Source: Glandiceps talaboti (Eukaryota; Hemichordata; Enteropneusta; Spengelidae). From it: a stretch of 64,000 nucleotides of DNA. The stretch spans positions 2,955,001 through 3,019,000 of the forward strand of contig NC_135549.1 of assembly GCF_964340395.1 (NCBI RefSeq), written 5' to 3'. The notes beneath the pieces were generated by a model. It did not search any database. It saw nothing but the letters and a program-made list of their open reading frames with translations, and was not told the DNA's origin. Positions 14,501 to 29,500 of this stretch are shown in pieces. The position numbers and the translations under genes were made by a program. Position 1 is the first letter of the stretch; the number at the start of each line of letters is the position of its first letter.

Positions 14501-17500
14501 GCATATGGTGATATATGTGGGCAGGATATGAAGATTTAAGAAAAAGAAGTATTCTAATACAAAACACAATTGTCTACTTAGTCTCTGTGTTGTAGATGAA
14601 AGTTATAATATGATCAACTTGGTTTTTGGTGGAAAATATTGACTGAATGTTGACAATCTGATATTTTGAATTTAAAAAAAGTTATATGTATGTGTGTTTT
14701 TGTTGGAAAACGTTCAAATTAATTAACTCTGAGCAGTATTTGATGAAAGATAGCTTGTAAGTCATTCATTGCAATTTCTCTGGATTTATGTTTGCAGTTG
14801 TTGATGTATGTGTTGAGCAGCAGCCATGTCAGAATGATGGAATTTGTGAGAATATAGAATCTGATCCTAGATATATGTGTCACTGTGAGAATGGATGGTT
14901 TGGTGACCAGTGCACAGGTTTGTGTCTACTATAAACATGCATTAATTGTTACAATTCCAACTGAACTCAAAGCATTGATATCTTTCATATTCTCCTATTG
15001 CAATGTATGTATTTTTGATAAATTCATTAACAATTGAATTGTATGACTGACCAAAGCACCACAAGTTGCAAGTGATTATAACTTACACAGATTCCTCATC
15101 ACTTTTGTATGTACATGTCTGATGTAAGTCAGACCTTGAGAATTCATTGATTTTCTTTATAAACAGAGTATGATGACTGCTTTCTTAGTCCATGTATAAA
15201 TGGTGGTTTATGTGAGGATGGTGATGATATGTACACATGTACCTGTATGGAAGGGTATACTGGGACAAATTGTGAAGTTGGTAAGGACAACACTGGTTTT
15301 ACTGTATTTTCAATGAAGTAAGCACTCAATTGTTTTGCTTTCACAAGAATGAAGAGGTGATTTGTTAAAAAATTATCCAGCTGTACTGTCTTTACTAGAA
15401 CTCATATATTGTTGTAGGAAGTTTAATTAGGTTTCACTTTAGTTTTCATCATTTGATTTGAGTGTATTTTTGTATTGTATTTATACTTGAGTTGGACCTT
15501 TGTCAACTGAAAATAAATGCATGTCTTAAGTTAATATTTATGTATTAATGATTAGTCAATGTACATTCAATTTATATGCCTTTGAATAATGTCTACTGCG
15601 ATTTTCAAATGTTTTTTTTTTTTATAGTTATATTGGTGAATGAATGTGAGAGTCTACCCTGTCTAAATGGTGGTATGTGTTTAGATGGTGACAACATGTA
15701 CACATGTGACTGTGTTGATGGTTTCACTGGACTCAACTGTGAAGAAGGTAATAACTTATGTCAGTTTATGTTAGTTTGATCAAAATGTAGTGATATCTAC
15801 ATGTATAGTCACAATGAGACAAGTGGTATTTAGGTCTTGATTCTTTTTTATTTGTTTTAAATGTTATTATAGCTTTATTGACATATACAGTGTCTTTGTA
15901 ATTGTTACATGTTAGTTGCAATTTATTAGATATAAGGCTTTACAATTAAGGATAGTAGATCTCTATTAATTCATTGTATTTTGATAATTGAAGTTATTAT
16001 GTTTGACAAGTGTTGAGAGGCTACCCTATCTAGATGGTGGAACTATATGGACACATTTAACTGTTTTGATGGATATGCAGGCACAAATTGTGTAGAAAGT
16101 AATTTCCAAACCATGAACATCTTTACAAAAGCCCATCTTTCAATCCAAGGTCCTTGCATTAGTGGTTTACTCATCTAAATTGTAATCCCACACTGACATG
16201 GACCTTTAGCAATGTTAAGAGTGGTCTTAGAAGAGGTTACACCAAGTATATAATGTGTTACTTCGTTTTAAACTGATTGTGTTACTTTTATTACCCTTGA
16301 TTTTTAATCACACACACATATATGTAGATTTTGCTTTTTTTAATGAAAAGGTGGGGAATTTTATATATCCTGATATAAAATATTATGCCTTAAATTGTAC
16401 CCTTCCAGTAAAGTTAAAGAATAGTATTTGTACTGTGAAAAGTACTGGAACTTTGACTTCTACAGTATGTTGTATGCAGAGTTCCTCCACAGTTCTGAAT
16501 CAAAGTGATGAAATTGTAAATATAAAATTGTTAGAGTTGAAGGTCATAGAATACTTTCCACTTCTTGACAAACTTCGAAAATGTACAATGCAACCATACG
16601 TTGTAAAGACATGCGAATATATTTCAAAATCATGTATCATTTCAGATATCAATGAATGTCTAAGTTTACCATGTTTGAATGGTGGTACATGTGTTGATGA
16701 AGTTAATCAATATACATGTCAATGTATGGATGGGTATACTGGAGTTAACTGTGAAATTGGTGAGTATCATTTACACTAACAGACATTGTCTCTGTCAAAA
16801 ATTATTAACTGAAGAGTATGAGATGGGAAGTCAATTTGGCCATTGCTTCAGGATCTTTTTAACAACGTACATGTGGATGACTCACAATAGAAAAAGGGTT
16901 CGGAAAACAGCAGTAATAGAAATGACAATACAAGCAAGTAGTAGGATACACTGGGAACTCTGTTCTTTATATGCGCGTGCGTTCCAACTTGTATATGAAA
17001 CTTACATCACACAAGAATGCACGCGCACTCCAACTTGTAACTGAAACTTACATCACACGAGAAATTTTGATTTGATCGTCTGCCTTATCGTTGGGCTGCG
17101 CGCTGATTGGTTGATTATGTATGACATATGACTATATAATGAGTTCATCAGAAAGGGCAACAATGTTAACAACAACAACGTATAACACAAAATATGAATC
17201 AATAAATGTAATTCACGACAGTACATAAAGGCACATGATTGTTATTCTCAGATAAAGATTAGTTACAGATCCAACTCTGACCACTTTTATATCCCTATTA
17301 TTACTTTTAACTAACAATTTCTGGGCAGACATTGATGAGTGTGCTAGTGGTCCATGTCCAGCCACTGCTACATGTTATGACATGGTGAATGGATACCGAT
17401 GTGAATGTCCTGATGGATTCATGGGAGACAACTGTGACCAGCCAATAGGTAAAGTGTAATCATTTGTAAAGTTTGTGATTATTTCTGTGCCAATGGAAAC

Positions 17501-20500
17501 ATTAAGTTTTAAGAATAGATTTAAATAGACAATCTAACTTTGTTTCAATACAATTTAAACCAATGTCACATGAAATTCAGTGTCATCTGGCTCATCAAAA
17601 ATCTTGATAATATTGCTGCATTTTGTCATTTGGTTCCACAGACATTTTAATAACATCACTACATTTCATCTTCTTGCATAACATAGATATCTTCTGTACA
17701 TTACTATCTAATGAGACATCTTTAATGTTAAGGTTAGAATCGATATTTGAATAAAAAGCTTATCACTTAAAGATTTAAGTTTGTACTGTCTGCTATTTGT
17801 CTATGTGATGTTTTACTGTAACAATTGTTATTATTTGTTAACATTTATGAATTCCCAGATATTGACAATTGCATTCCATCACCATGTTTAAATGATGGTA
17901 CATGTACCAATGAGGCAACACCAACTGGTTTCACATGTTACTGTATGCTAGGATGGTCAGGACAAGTCTGTGAAGGTAAGCTCCTAAAATTACCACTTGA
18001 ATTCTTCAGACTGTTGATAAAGAAATTGAAATATTAGTCTTATGACAGTTTAAAAACACTGACATAAACTAATGAAACATACTTCTTATGCTTGAATGTT
18101 TCAGTGAAGTGTACAGGACCAGGTACAAGATAATTGGCATGTAATGCATCTTTTTGCCACCTTAGAATCTAGAATTTGGCCATTCTTCATGCAAAGCACA
18201 ATTCTCACTTAGTGTTATTTTGTCTATATATATATGCATTAAAGAAGTTTGATGACAAATATGATCTCAGACTGTTGCTTAACCAAAAGGCTAAGTCTTA
18301 AAGGTCTCATAAGAGAGAAGTGTGGCTATCAGCTTCAAAACACAAATTATTTCAAAAGTCAGTAAATGAGGTCAGAGATGCCTAACGTCAAAATGAATCT
18401 ATGAATGTATGTCATATCCTGGGAATTAGTTGAAATCGCTAAATATTAATAACGTTATCTTTCCCACAGTTTATAATGAGTGTATTAGCAGTCCTTGTGT
18501 CAATGGAGGTATCTGTTTAGATCTTGATAATATGTATACCTGTACATGTATGGATGGCTTTACAGACACCAACTGCCAAACAAGTAAGTCATGTGAGGAG
18601 GCAAAGATAAAGGCAACTTTGGTGTTTAGAACAATAATTGTTGCCTTTGCTATAATAGTTTCTAGTATGAAAATTATCCTGATGTCATTTGCATCACCAC
18701 AGACCAGCTACAGTACAAATTAATACAATGATTTCATTCTTACTAACCAGAGTATTGTTTTCTGCTGTCGCAGTCATGTTTACAACATTGCAGTGATTTT
18801 GAGTATTTTCATCAGTATTTTAAGCTTGAATTTCTTGTTTAAAATGTGTTCTCAATACATTTTTAAACTACCTCGACCACAAGTACACATAATATTACTG
18901 TATATTGTGTGATAGACATAAATGAATGTGCTAGTGGACCATGTCAAAATGGTGGACAGTGTGTGGATGAAGTCAATGCTTTTGCGTGTATCTGTAGTGG
19001 CGGATTCATGGGAACTCTTTGTGAAGGCAAGTATCCTATAAAGTATTTCATGTCACCTTTGCTGTAGCTGGTGTCATCGGCTGCAATTGGCCATATGTGA
19101 CAATAAAAAAGTGATATGATGATGTGAATGTGAATGTACAGACCATTTTGTTGTTCTTCTGTCACATGTTTTGATGTTGCCCTGTATATATGCGTAACAT
19201 TTTTGTTGCTCACAAAGACAGTGCAACCTGATGCTATGTTAAGCTACTGTATATGCAACCCACAAAATTATCATGATATTGCCCTTGCAATTCTGTCTAC
19301 TTGTATGATATCTGTACTTGAAATGTGTTTAATGTTAAGTATATGTAGCACATTTAAAGCTTTAGAAGCAGTTCAATGAAAATTACTTTTTTATCTATCC
19401 TTGTTGACAATTCCTAAACAGAATCTTTGATTTTGTCATTCTGACGTTGCTGATTGTTGAGATCAAAACTTATATTAATCTGTAAAGCAGAAATTATATT
19501 AAAAGTTAAAAACTTGACTTCAAATTTACTGGCCTGTTTTATCAAGTTGAAATTCAACTATCATACATGACATGGCATATGACCTGTATGTTATAAATGA
19601 ATGATAATAATAAGTTGATAAATACAAACTGTGTGTTTTTATACAGAACAAGACATAGTTACGGATGTGATATCAGCATGTGTTAGTCTACCATGTGAAA
19701 ATGGTGGTACATGTATAGACTCTGGTAATATGTATACCTGTCAGTGTCCAGCAGGGTTCATGGGTACCAAATGTGAAGAAAGTAAGTAAATATATACATC
19801 CCTTTATGGAACAGAGATCAAAATGATATTAAAGTTTACCCATTGTAGTATCCAAAATGACTTCCAAATTAATATTGTACAGAATCAACTCTTTGAGAAA
19901 AGAAAGATTGATCATGTCCTTTATTTTTAATTCAAAATGACCAGGAAGAAGTCTTTTTTAAGTTCAAGGAAAGTGGTCTGAGGCATATTTTACCTTTACA
20001 TTTAATTATGACAGACTGTTGGACTTTGAAATGTATTTCTGCTGCTTTGACCTAAAACAATTTCATGAAATATAGTATTCTTTGATGATGAATAATGAGT
20101 TTCCAATATATTTTTAAAATAATAAACTAAAATGAATTCCAGTAAGTATTTTTACATTAATTTGCAACATACAGATGTGAATGAATGTTAAACCATAGTG
20201 GTGGAGGGATTAAACCATATTAATGGAGGGAATATGGTTAAACCATTGACTATAACTCAAAATGATTGAATGATTAAAAAATAAAACTATTTTATATTCT
20301 GATGAAGATCATCGATCAAGGCAAATCGAAAGCTCAGTGCTAAAAAAAACTTTGATTGTTTTGTGTAATTATTTTATATTTAATTTATGTTTAACAGCAG
20401 AAGATGTTTTTCTAGTTTTCTTTACTTATAAACAATTGTATCACACAGATATGGATGAGTGCCTATCAGGTCCATGTTTGAATGGTGCAACCTGTATAGA

Positions 20501-23500
20501 TGGAGATAATGATGTCACATGTATATGTGCTGTTGGATTCATGGGTGTTAAATGTGAACAAAGTAAGATAGCTTATAATGTACATGTACATCCTTACAGT
20601 TTTCAATCTTGTTCTGAAATCAGCAGTATAGGAATATAAGTATGTTTTGTTTTGAAAAGTGTAAAGCCATGGAAAGTTATACGAATTATCTTTTGTCGCA
20701 AACATTGTTTAATGTAGATACACTATACTTTTATTAGTTTATTTTTATTTTTTGTCAACTTTTAATACGTAATTTGATATTGAAAACAAAAGACAGGATA
20801 CAGAAATAGTTTTTAGTGATCCAATTTCTTTTATCATTAACAAAAGTGTGATGTATTTTAGATTATGATGAATGTGTATCCAGTCCCTGTTTGAATGGTG
20901 GTACCTGTGTTGATGGAACTGCTGAATTTGTTTGTGTATGTCCCATGGGATATAAAGGAGATCGTTGTCAGGAAGGTATTGAACAGACATTTTCATTTAT
21001 AACTTAGATATTAAACAAATACATTTTTCCAAAACAAACAGTAAACAATGTTTCATTTGATACTTTTGTCATCTGAAGGTAATGAATTTACAAAAATGAT
21101 AATTCAGCATGTAAATGATAGATTTTATTCAAAATCTTGAAATCAATATTGTTTTTTCTCATTTTTTCCCCATGTTAAGTTGTCAGTGGATGTGATCCAA
21201 CTCGCTGTCATAATGGAGGTACATGTGTAGACACTGGACCCAGTCAGTATCAGTGTTTATGTGCTCCAGGGTTTACAGAGGTCCACTGTGAAGTCAGTAA
21301 GTCAAAAACTCACAGTGTTATTATTGCATCATATTCACTAAAACTGGAGCTCTGAAAACTCCTGATATCTTGAAAACTGATGTTTGTCAATTGTATTTGA
21401 TAATGTTAATTGCAATAGCATATTTGCCAATTGCCAAATGTTCAATTTGTACATGTGTTTCCTAAAATTCAACTTATGCAGAGTTTTAGTAAATACATTA
21501 TTGAATTGTCAGTTCTATTTGACAGGTCGTACAATGATTGATGGCAGTTATTTGTCTATTGAAATAAATTCAAAGTTTAGTGAAATAAATTTAAAGTTTA
21601 AAATAAACTTATAGACTTTCTGATACATCATTTTGTTAGAAAGTTATTTGCCATTTTTTATTGACTTTTGATATTAACCTTTATTTTAACCTCGGCTTTA
21701 TGGAAACGTGAATGGTAACACATTACATGTAATTCTATAATTAAATCATCAACTGTTAGATTTCAAATATATTATGAAAATTGATTGCACATCCTAAAGT
21801 TCTTAAAGTTCTCACAATGCCATACTTACCAGTGTATGGAATTGATAACATTTAAATTTTGTTTTTGTTCCCTAGACATAGATGAGTGTGTCAGTTACCC
21901 CTGTCAGAATAATGGTATGTGCCTAGACCAAGACAATGGATATATATGTACTTGTCAAGATGGTTTTACTGGACAAAACTGTGAAGAAGGTAAAGTTAAA
22001 GAAGTATAGATTTATGAGTATAAGAAAAACTATATAGATACATATTGTATGGAACAAAGCTAAGAGAAGATACAACCAAAAACTCTGAGATGTAAACTTC
22101 TTTTTCTCTTAATCTACTTGTGTCTTGCATATAAATAATTATTTTCTAGCAATCTGTTCAGTTTATTTATTTATTTATTCATTCATTAAGATTTGTACAT
22201 TTTGCCCAGTGACCATAAATCCTGGCCAAATGAACAATTATAGAACATTAGAATGGACACCTATATTTAGATAATATTTAACAGTTCAGGACTCACAAAC
22301 TCACTTGTACATACAAATATAATGAACCATGTGATGAGAATCCAGGTTTTTCTTTATCACTACAGGAATACTATTTGAAGGAAACTTGTCCATCTTTCAA
22401 GGAAAATAAGAAAACAATTTGTGGTGACACCTGGCTAACGATACAAAAGATTGCATATTTCAAAAAAGAAATTTTCCAGAGCTGCTGGTTTTGCATGCAG
22501 GGAGACTTGTATAGCTGAAGAACCAACTTCAGAAATTTCAAATAAACAATAAACAATAATATATTGTGATATAGAAATATTGATTTCCCACTAAATATAA
22601 CAAATGATCAATCATAGTTGACAACATCTGAAAATGTAAAACATCAAGAAACAAATTACTTTCATCCTGCAAGTTTTGCCAGATTAATTTCAATGATCTA
22701 GTTGGTGAATATGTTTCAGTTACTTGAAATAAAATGTTAAAACTGTTGATTATCTATTAATACTATAGAGGAAACTACAGCTTGTGATTCAGGTCCTTGT
22801 GTTAATGGTGTATGTCACAACACTAGAACAGGATATGTCTGTGACTGTATGGATGGGTTTACAGGAACCAATTGTGAAACAGGTGAGCAAAGATATTTAT
22901 TGTGTTCATCAGAGCCATCTACAAATTACACTGCACAAATGTTCAATATATTCATCAAAGCCATCTACAAAATATACTGTACAAGTTATTCATCAGAGCC
23001 ATCTACAAAATATACTGTAGAATGCTCAGTATATTCATCACAGCCGTCTACAAATTATACTGCACAATGTTCATTGTATTCATTAGAGCCATCTAAAAAA
23101 CATACTTCAGAATGTTCATTGTATTCAATAGAACCATCTACAAAATATACTGCACTATGCCCAGTGTGTTCATCAGAGCCATCTACAAAATATACTTCGA
23201 AATGTGTATTGTGTTCATAAGAGCCATCTACAAGATATAGTGCAGAATTCTCATTGTATTCATCAGAACCATCTATTTTTCAGAGCTATGTACAAATGAA
23301 ATACTGCAGACTATTCATTGTATTCATCAGAGCCATCTATAAAATATACTGCAGAATACAGAATGTATTTAATTTGCGAAATTTTTGTGATTTTTTTTTC
23401 AGACATTGATGAGTGTTCACCAGACCCATGTTTGCATGATGGTACATGTGTTGATGGTGTAGATAAGTTTACATGTATATGTGGTATTGGATACAATGGA

Positions 23501-26500
23501 ATTCTCTGTGAACAAAGTAAGGAACAGTGTATGATGATAACTCAGATTTAATTAGCCCGTGTTAAGACTTTGTATTGTATTGTATTGTATTGTATTGTAT
23601 TTTTTTCTTTTTCACAATTTATCAAATGTACAGTACAGACTAGAAGTTGGTGAAGGACAAGACAAATCACTCTGAGTGAGTCAATGACTAGATACAAGAT
23701 TGCACTGTAATTTTTAAGTGTTATTGCAACTGATAAAAATTGTACATTTTGCTCTGAATGTTTTCAGACAGTAAATGTAACAACAAGAACAGAGAGCCAA
23801 AATTTGTGTTGTACTATGTAAAGATCCAACATTGTTATATTTCAGATGTCAATGATTGTGAAAACAACCCATGTCAGAACAATGGTGTGTGTGTTGATGG
23901 TCATTCTGGTGCTTATAGCTGTGTTTGTCAGTCTGGTTACACTGGAACTCACTGTGAACTGGGTAACTAAGTTACATGTACATCCATATATCTATTCGAT
24001 GCTTTTTTGTATAAATCATATCCCTGTATATTTTCACTAATGCCTGATGAATTCTCATGAAGGTTTTTTAAACAAAGTATGATTACACTCACATAGAATG
24101 ATAAATTTATTTGAGATAAACACATTTCATATGTTCGTACTAATTTGTTAACTGCAGTTGTATACATGTATGTCTGGATCAAGAAATATGCCTAATTTTC
24201 TTGCAGAAATAAATGAATGTGCAAGTAATCCATGTCAGAATGGTGGTATTTGCACAGACCAACTCAATGGCTATATTTGTAATTGTATGAGTAACTATGC
24301 AGGAGTACACTGCACTGATGGTAAGAGTAAGATTCCGGAATTATCACCAGTGTTTTTGTTAGTTTATATGGAAGTCCAATAATGGTCATACGTATAACAT
24401 ATTTATTTGTTTCATGTTGACTGATGTCAGACATCCTACTTAAATCCCATATCTAGTCTGTCAGGTTCTGAATGCATTACAACTTACTTGCTAAAACATT
24501 ATGAGTATTTCTTCAAATGCATGACTTGAAACAAACACAGGGCTTTAGTAGCATCAAAGTTTAGTTAAAATGTCATACAAATATCAGGAAAGAAATTGTA
24601 CTTTCTCCTTGAGATCACCGATGTAGTTGTGAAAATGGTGAGAAATTTATAACTCAATAGGCAAAACATACCATAAATGGTAATGAGAAATTAAAAGTTT
24701 TATCATCATTGAGAGAATGGTCAAACAAGTTCATTATATTGAATTTCCAGAAACTGACTTTTGTGACCCTAATCCTTGCTACAATGGTGGTACTTGCTAT
24801 AACTCTCCCACGGGTCCAATATGTGTATGTGCACAAGGCTACACTGGAGATGTCTGTGTTGAAGGTAAAATAAGTTTGTACAGATTTTAGTAGTTGGTAA
24901 TACTTCCTTAGATAGTATTTTACCATTTGGACCATTTTGAACTCTTCAATGTCTGTTTTGGTAAAAAGTTTACATCTGCTTTGATGTCAACTATCAATTA
25001 CAGCTAATTGATCACTCCACCTTAGATTTTTATGCATGAATCTAAAATGATGTCCCCAAAAGGAATATTGCTACTAACATATAGGTAGCAGAATTGTATG
25101 CATACATTATTATATATGTATATAGTACATTGTAGAGAATGAATTAGGTGTGTAAATTCATCCATCAGGGTTGGGTACAAATTATTCCAGCAGCCATTAA
25201 GTCCATGTTCCATTTGTCATGTATTGCATTAATATAACTGTTGCAAGCATTTGCAATTATACATGCAGTGCAAACAGTATATATATCTCTCAAAACCATA
25301 TGGAAATAGCAATTTGTTGAGTTGTTGGCATTTCTTGATAATTGTCAGAAGTGGCATATGTCAAAGCAAACTAGAGCATTGTCTGAAGAATGTAAGTAGG
25401 TGAAGACTGAAGGACGGAAATTCATTCAAAAATATCCTTCAGTTTTGAATATTTATAAGTGTTAGAGTATATCAAGTTCAGTGTTTGTTGATTTTGTAAA
25501 TGACAAGAATTGGTAAGAAATTGAGCATTGAATTTAGAGTCAGGTTTATTAACACACAGTTGTATGATATTTTGTTGTGATTTCAGAGACAGATGAGTGT
25601 GACCCTAATCCATGTCTACATGGTGTGTGTCATGATACTGTAAATGATTTTGTATGTGTTTGTCAAGACGGATACTCTGGACGGTACTGTCAAGATGGTG
25701 AGTAGAATTATCATTATGGTGTACATATTTCACTTAATATATTCATGTGAATGAATGCTTAAAAATCATGTATTATATCTGACTATTTGAAAACTCCAAA
25801 ATGACTGATTTATAATTAGCTGAATTCCAAAACAGCTATGTGTGACTTAATTCCTAGACATCATCCATGATAAACAATCCATGTACCATATATTTGATTA
25901 TAGAGGAGTATCACTGCACACCCAACCCTTGTCTAAATGGTGGTACTTGTATGGACAATGGATTCAATGAGATTTCATGTGTTTGTCTAAATGGATATGA
26001 GGGTGAAATCTGTCAGACAGGTCAGTTGCTTATAGATGTATTGTATATTAATGTTGTTTATATCATAGACAGTGTGGTGATAAACACCTTTTGAGTTATT
26101 CTAAATCCTCACATATGCATTGATTAGATATATTATTACCCAATCAGTAAGGAAAATATGAGTGACCTGAGGACCTTGCCACTACAAGTTGCTAAACACT
26201 TTGGTCTTGAGTATTTTCCAGTTGAATGAAAAAAAATATTGGGAAATAATATACCTATATCCCTCAAGCATAATTCATGAACAATAGGAAAAAATAATGG
26301 TGAATTTGAAAAGTTTTGAGTCATATTTTGAGCACTACAAAACCAGTGACACAGGTAGACACAGGTAGTCATGACGTAGAACAACCATGTATATAATCCA
26401 CATTTTCTGTTCAAAGAAAATATTTTGATGAAATGTAAGGTAAAATACTAAAAGTATATGATCATCTCAGAATATTTCTACTACATTAACTTCAAATAAT

Positions 26501-29500
26501 TCGATAGTGTTCTATGAACAGTCAGAATCATAGTTACCAATACGTTGAAAACATTAATAAACAAATAATAATCTGATCAATGTGTACACTATTTCTAGAA
26601 AAGTTTGGCCTTTTTAACAAAAAAATGTTCGAGTATTGTAGGGCTCCTAAAGTTATTTTATTCTTGCAGTGAATCCGTGTACAAGTAATCCCTGTAGGAA
26701 TGGAGCCGCCTGTCTGAAAAGTGGAAACACCTTTATGTGTGTCTGTGCACCTGGATATACTGGTCAACAGTGTGACCAAAGTAAGAGTTATAATTGTTGT
26801 CTATGATTTTTGTAAATGTCTTGATTATTACAAAAAGGTACATGTGACTATTTTCATATAAATATTTGGTTTTGTTTATAAAGAAATAGCCATTTATTGA
26901 ATATGAATATATTACCTGTAACAAATATTTTGTGATTATGTTATTGGAAGCTTAGAAGTTCAACTTTAAAGTGACTTAACATATCTGTAAAAATAACCAA
27001 AATAGTTTTTTTTCTTCAAAATATCTAAAAAACAAACATGTTGGGTTTAATGAAAAATTACAAAGGATAATAATAAAGTCAACAGTTTCAGTTCTCTAAG
27101 AGAAAAAAAGAACTAAAAAAAATTCTATACTGTTTAGATTTTAGACTACGTATGTATATTTTTTGTGTTCTTTTCATTTAAGTGTTTCATATAATATAAA
27201 AGAAAATAGAAAATATACATGTTCCTTCTTATGTATGCTTTCAAACAAAAGTTTCCAAATGCTGACACAGTGATATAAATGTTGTGAAAGAGTACTTGAA
27301 ATGTCTGCAAAATCACTTGTACATCAGGGGTGAGATAGACTGACGGGAGTCAAATTTTGAATCAATTAAATCATATACTAAGACTCAAAAAACCTGTATG
27401 TCTGCAGGGACTGCTTTGATGAACTGTCATGTCTAGCAATTACTAGATTATCAAGTTAGCTTTTTGCACCTAGCTTACATGTCAAAAAAATAACTTGGAC
27501 TATATATAAACTTGACTTTTAGATATCAACAACTGTGAACCAAATCCATGTTTACATGATGCACTATGTCTAGATGAAGTTAATGGTTTTACTTGTGTTT
27601 GTGCATCTGGCTTCACTGGCAACTTTTGTGAACAAGGTGAAAAATGACACTTTACCACACTCCATTATATATTCATTTTGGTTCAAAGTAATTGAATATG
27701 ATACTCCACACAAGTACGCTAGTCAAATATGAGTGAATTGTCAGCTCGTCGTGATTTTTAGCTCATTATCTTTGCAGCATTTAGCAATTTTATCAGTCTT
27801 AATTAAATACATGATACATTGTATCCGAGCTATTCTCTTTATTTTTAGGCATTTATTTGATAATGATATTCAGGTGTTGCAAAAATCACTCATCTATCTA
27901 TTATATATCAGATCACTTAATTTTTTGTGTGATGCAAGAATATAGCTAATAAACCCTGTTTTATGTTTCAGATGTTGATGATTGTACCCCAAATCCATGT
28001 CAGAATGATGGACAGTGCGTGGATACAGGTCAAAATGCCTTCTTCTGTATATGCCAAGGAGACTATGAAGGTGTATTGTGCCATGAAGTTGGTAAGACAA
28101 CAACATGGATTGTTTTATGCTAAGTTTATTAACACTAAGCTGAAGTTCAGTAGTGCTAAGTGACTTTTCTGTGTGTGTGTATGTGTGCACTGATTGCATG
28201 ACTGCGCATGCATCTTTGTGAGGTTGCTATGTGAATGCTTAACCCTCTGTGCTTACAGAGGCCTCAATGGTGTGTGTACTCCCTTGAGAGTTGAGGATTA
28301 AGTATATTGACAGGCATTGTGCCTTTGTAGATCTGTGCCAGGGATAAAAAATCGTAATGAAAAGTGTTTTGAGCACATGAAGGAAAGAGCTATATAAAAA
28401 CTAAAATTACTATTAACATTATGAAATTTGTTGAGGAAGTGACTTTGGGTGAAGACTACCAGGATAACTCAAAATGAACATTGAGTTAATTAAGTTTGTA
28501 ACAACCAATGCACAATTGAGTTACATGTATTATGTATGCATTTCATCACTATCTTTCCATACAACATCAAGTGTATTATCCATTTATCTCATACTGTCAT
28601 TGACACAGACACGTAATTATGTATAATTCTATACTCTTATTCTTCAGCCACTAAGCCGTGTGATAGTAATCCTTGCATCCATGGAATTGACTGTATCGAC
28701 TCTGGAGATAATTATGTTTGTGTCTGTCAGCCAGGATATACTGGAAATAGCTGTGAACAAAGTAAGCTGGTCATTGCTTTGTGGGTAAAGTTGTTGGGCT
28801 GTTAAACTGATAGTTTGGACTCTTTATAGGCAAAACTTATTGATGTTGGTGATGGAAATAGCATCAAAAGATTTTTGGAAGAATTTCACATTTGCAAGTT
28901 TGCAAAAGTTGCTAGGTAAATCTGCTGATAGTATTAGTGAACATGAGCACTAAATCCAAGACCTTGGGATTCAAATATTGGGCTATTAATTTAAAGTATT
29001 TATGTTTCATACTGGTCTCACTTTTTCATGTTACCATACAATTTTGTCTCCTCAACGCCATCTTCCTCTAAACTCCACAGATATTGATGAATGCTCTAGT
29101 GAACCTTGTCAGAATAATGGTTTCTGTATGGATGACATCAGCACATTCCACTGTCTTTGTCAGGATGGTTTCTCGGGAGTCTACTGTGAACAAGGTACAT
29201 GTAGAACAAATATGTGACATGACACTACCAGTTCTGTAATAGACTGAGTGTCATTACTAAGATGTAAATGTCATCTTACATGTGTTTGGACAGTCCTTGA
29301 ATCTACTGCTAAGAAAGTTAGAAATTATGACAACCTGAGATTGAAGATTGTAGGAAAATGATAAACAGGTCATTGTAGGACAAATTATAAAGTTAAATCC
29401 TGAAAGACAGTGACATTTACATTTTTGCCAAAGATAAAACTCAGAGTGTATAATTTCCATCTTCCATGAAAGTTAATTTCTCATCAAAATTATTATTTTC

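Larger units (their letters stand above)
13926..16645 (+). repeat. EGF module 5 (A-B-C-D-E plus relic E')
   Basis: Fifth module, 2,720 bp. Its later introns diverge from the other modules, and it retains a decayed E' exon at 15994 where module 1 has E1'. Confidence 0.88.
16646..17448 (+). repeat. Partial EGF module 6 (A-B only)
   Basis: Only A and B exons are present; C, D and E are absent. The A-B intron is unrelated to the others and holds a short duplication and a GC-richer patch. Confidence 0.85.

Noticed and set aside
16255-16645. Alternative first exon with signal peptide
   Set aside because: The hydrophobic run has no in-frame ATG before it; the open frame begins with GTG. Kept only as a low-interest open intron.
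23767-23816. Possible exon after TTTTCAG reading [10 protein letters not shown]
   Set aside because: 50 bases, not phase symmetric, no EGF spacing, would break the frame to EGF exon 43.
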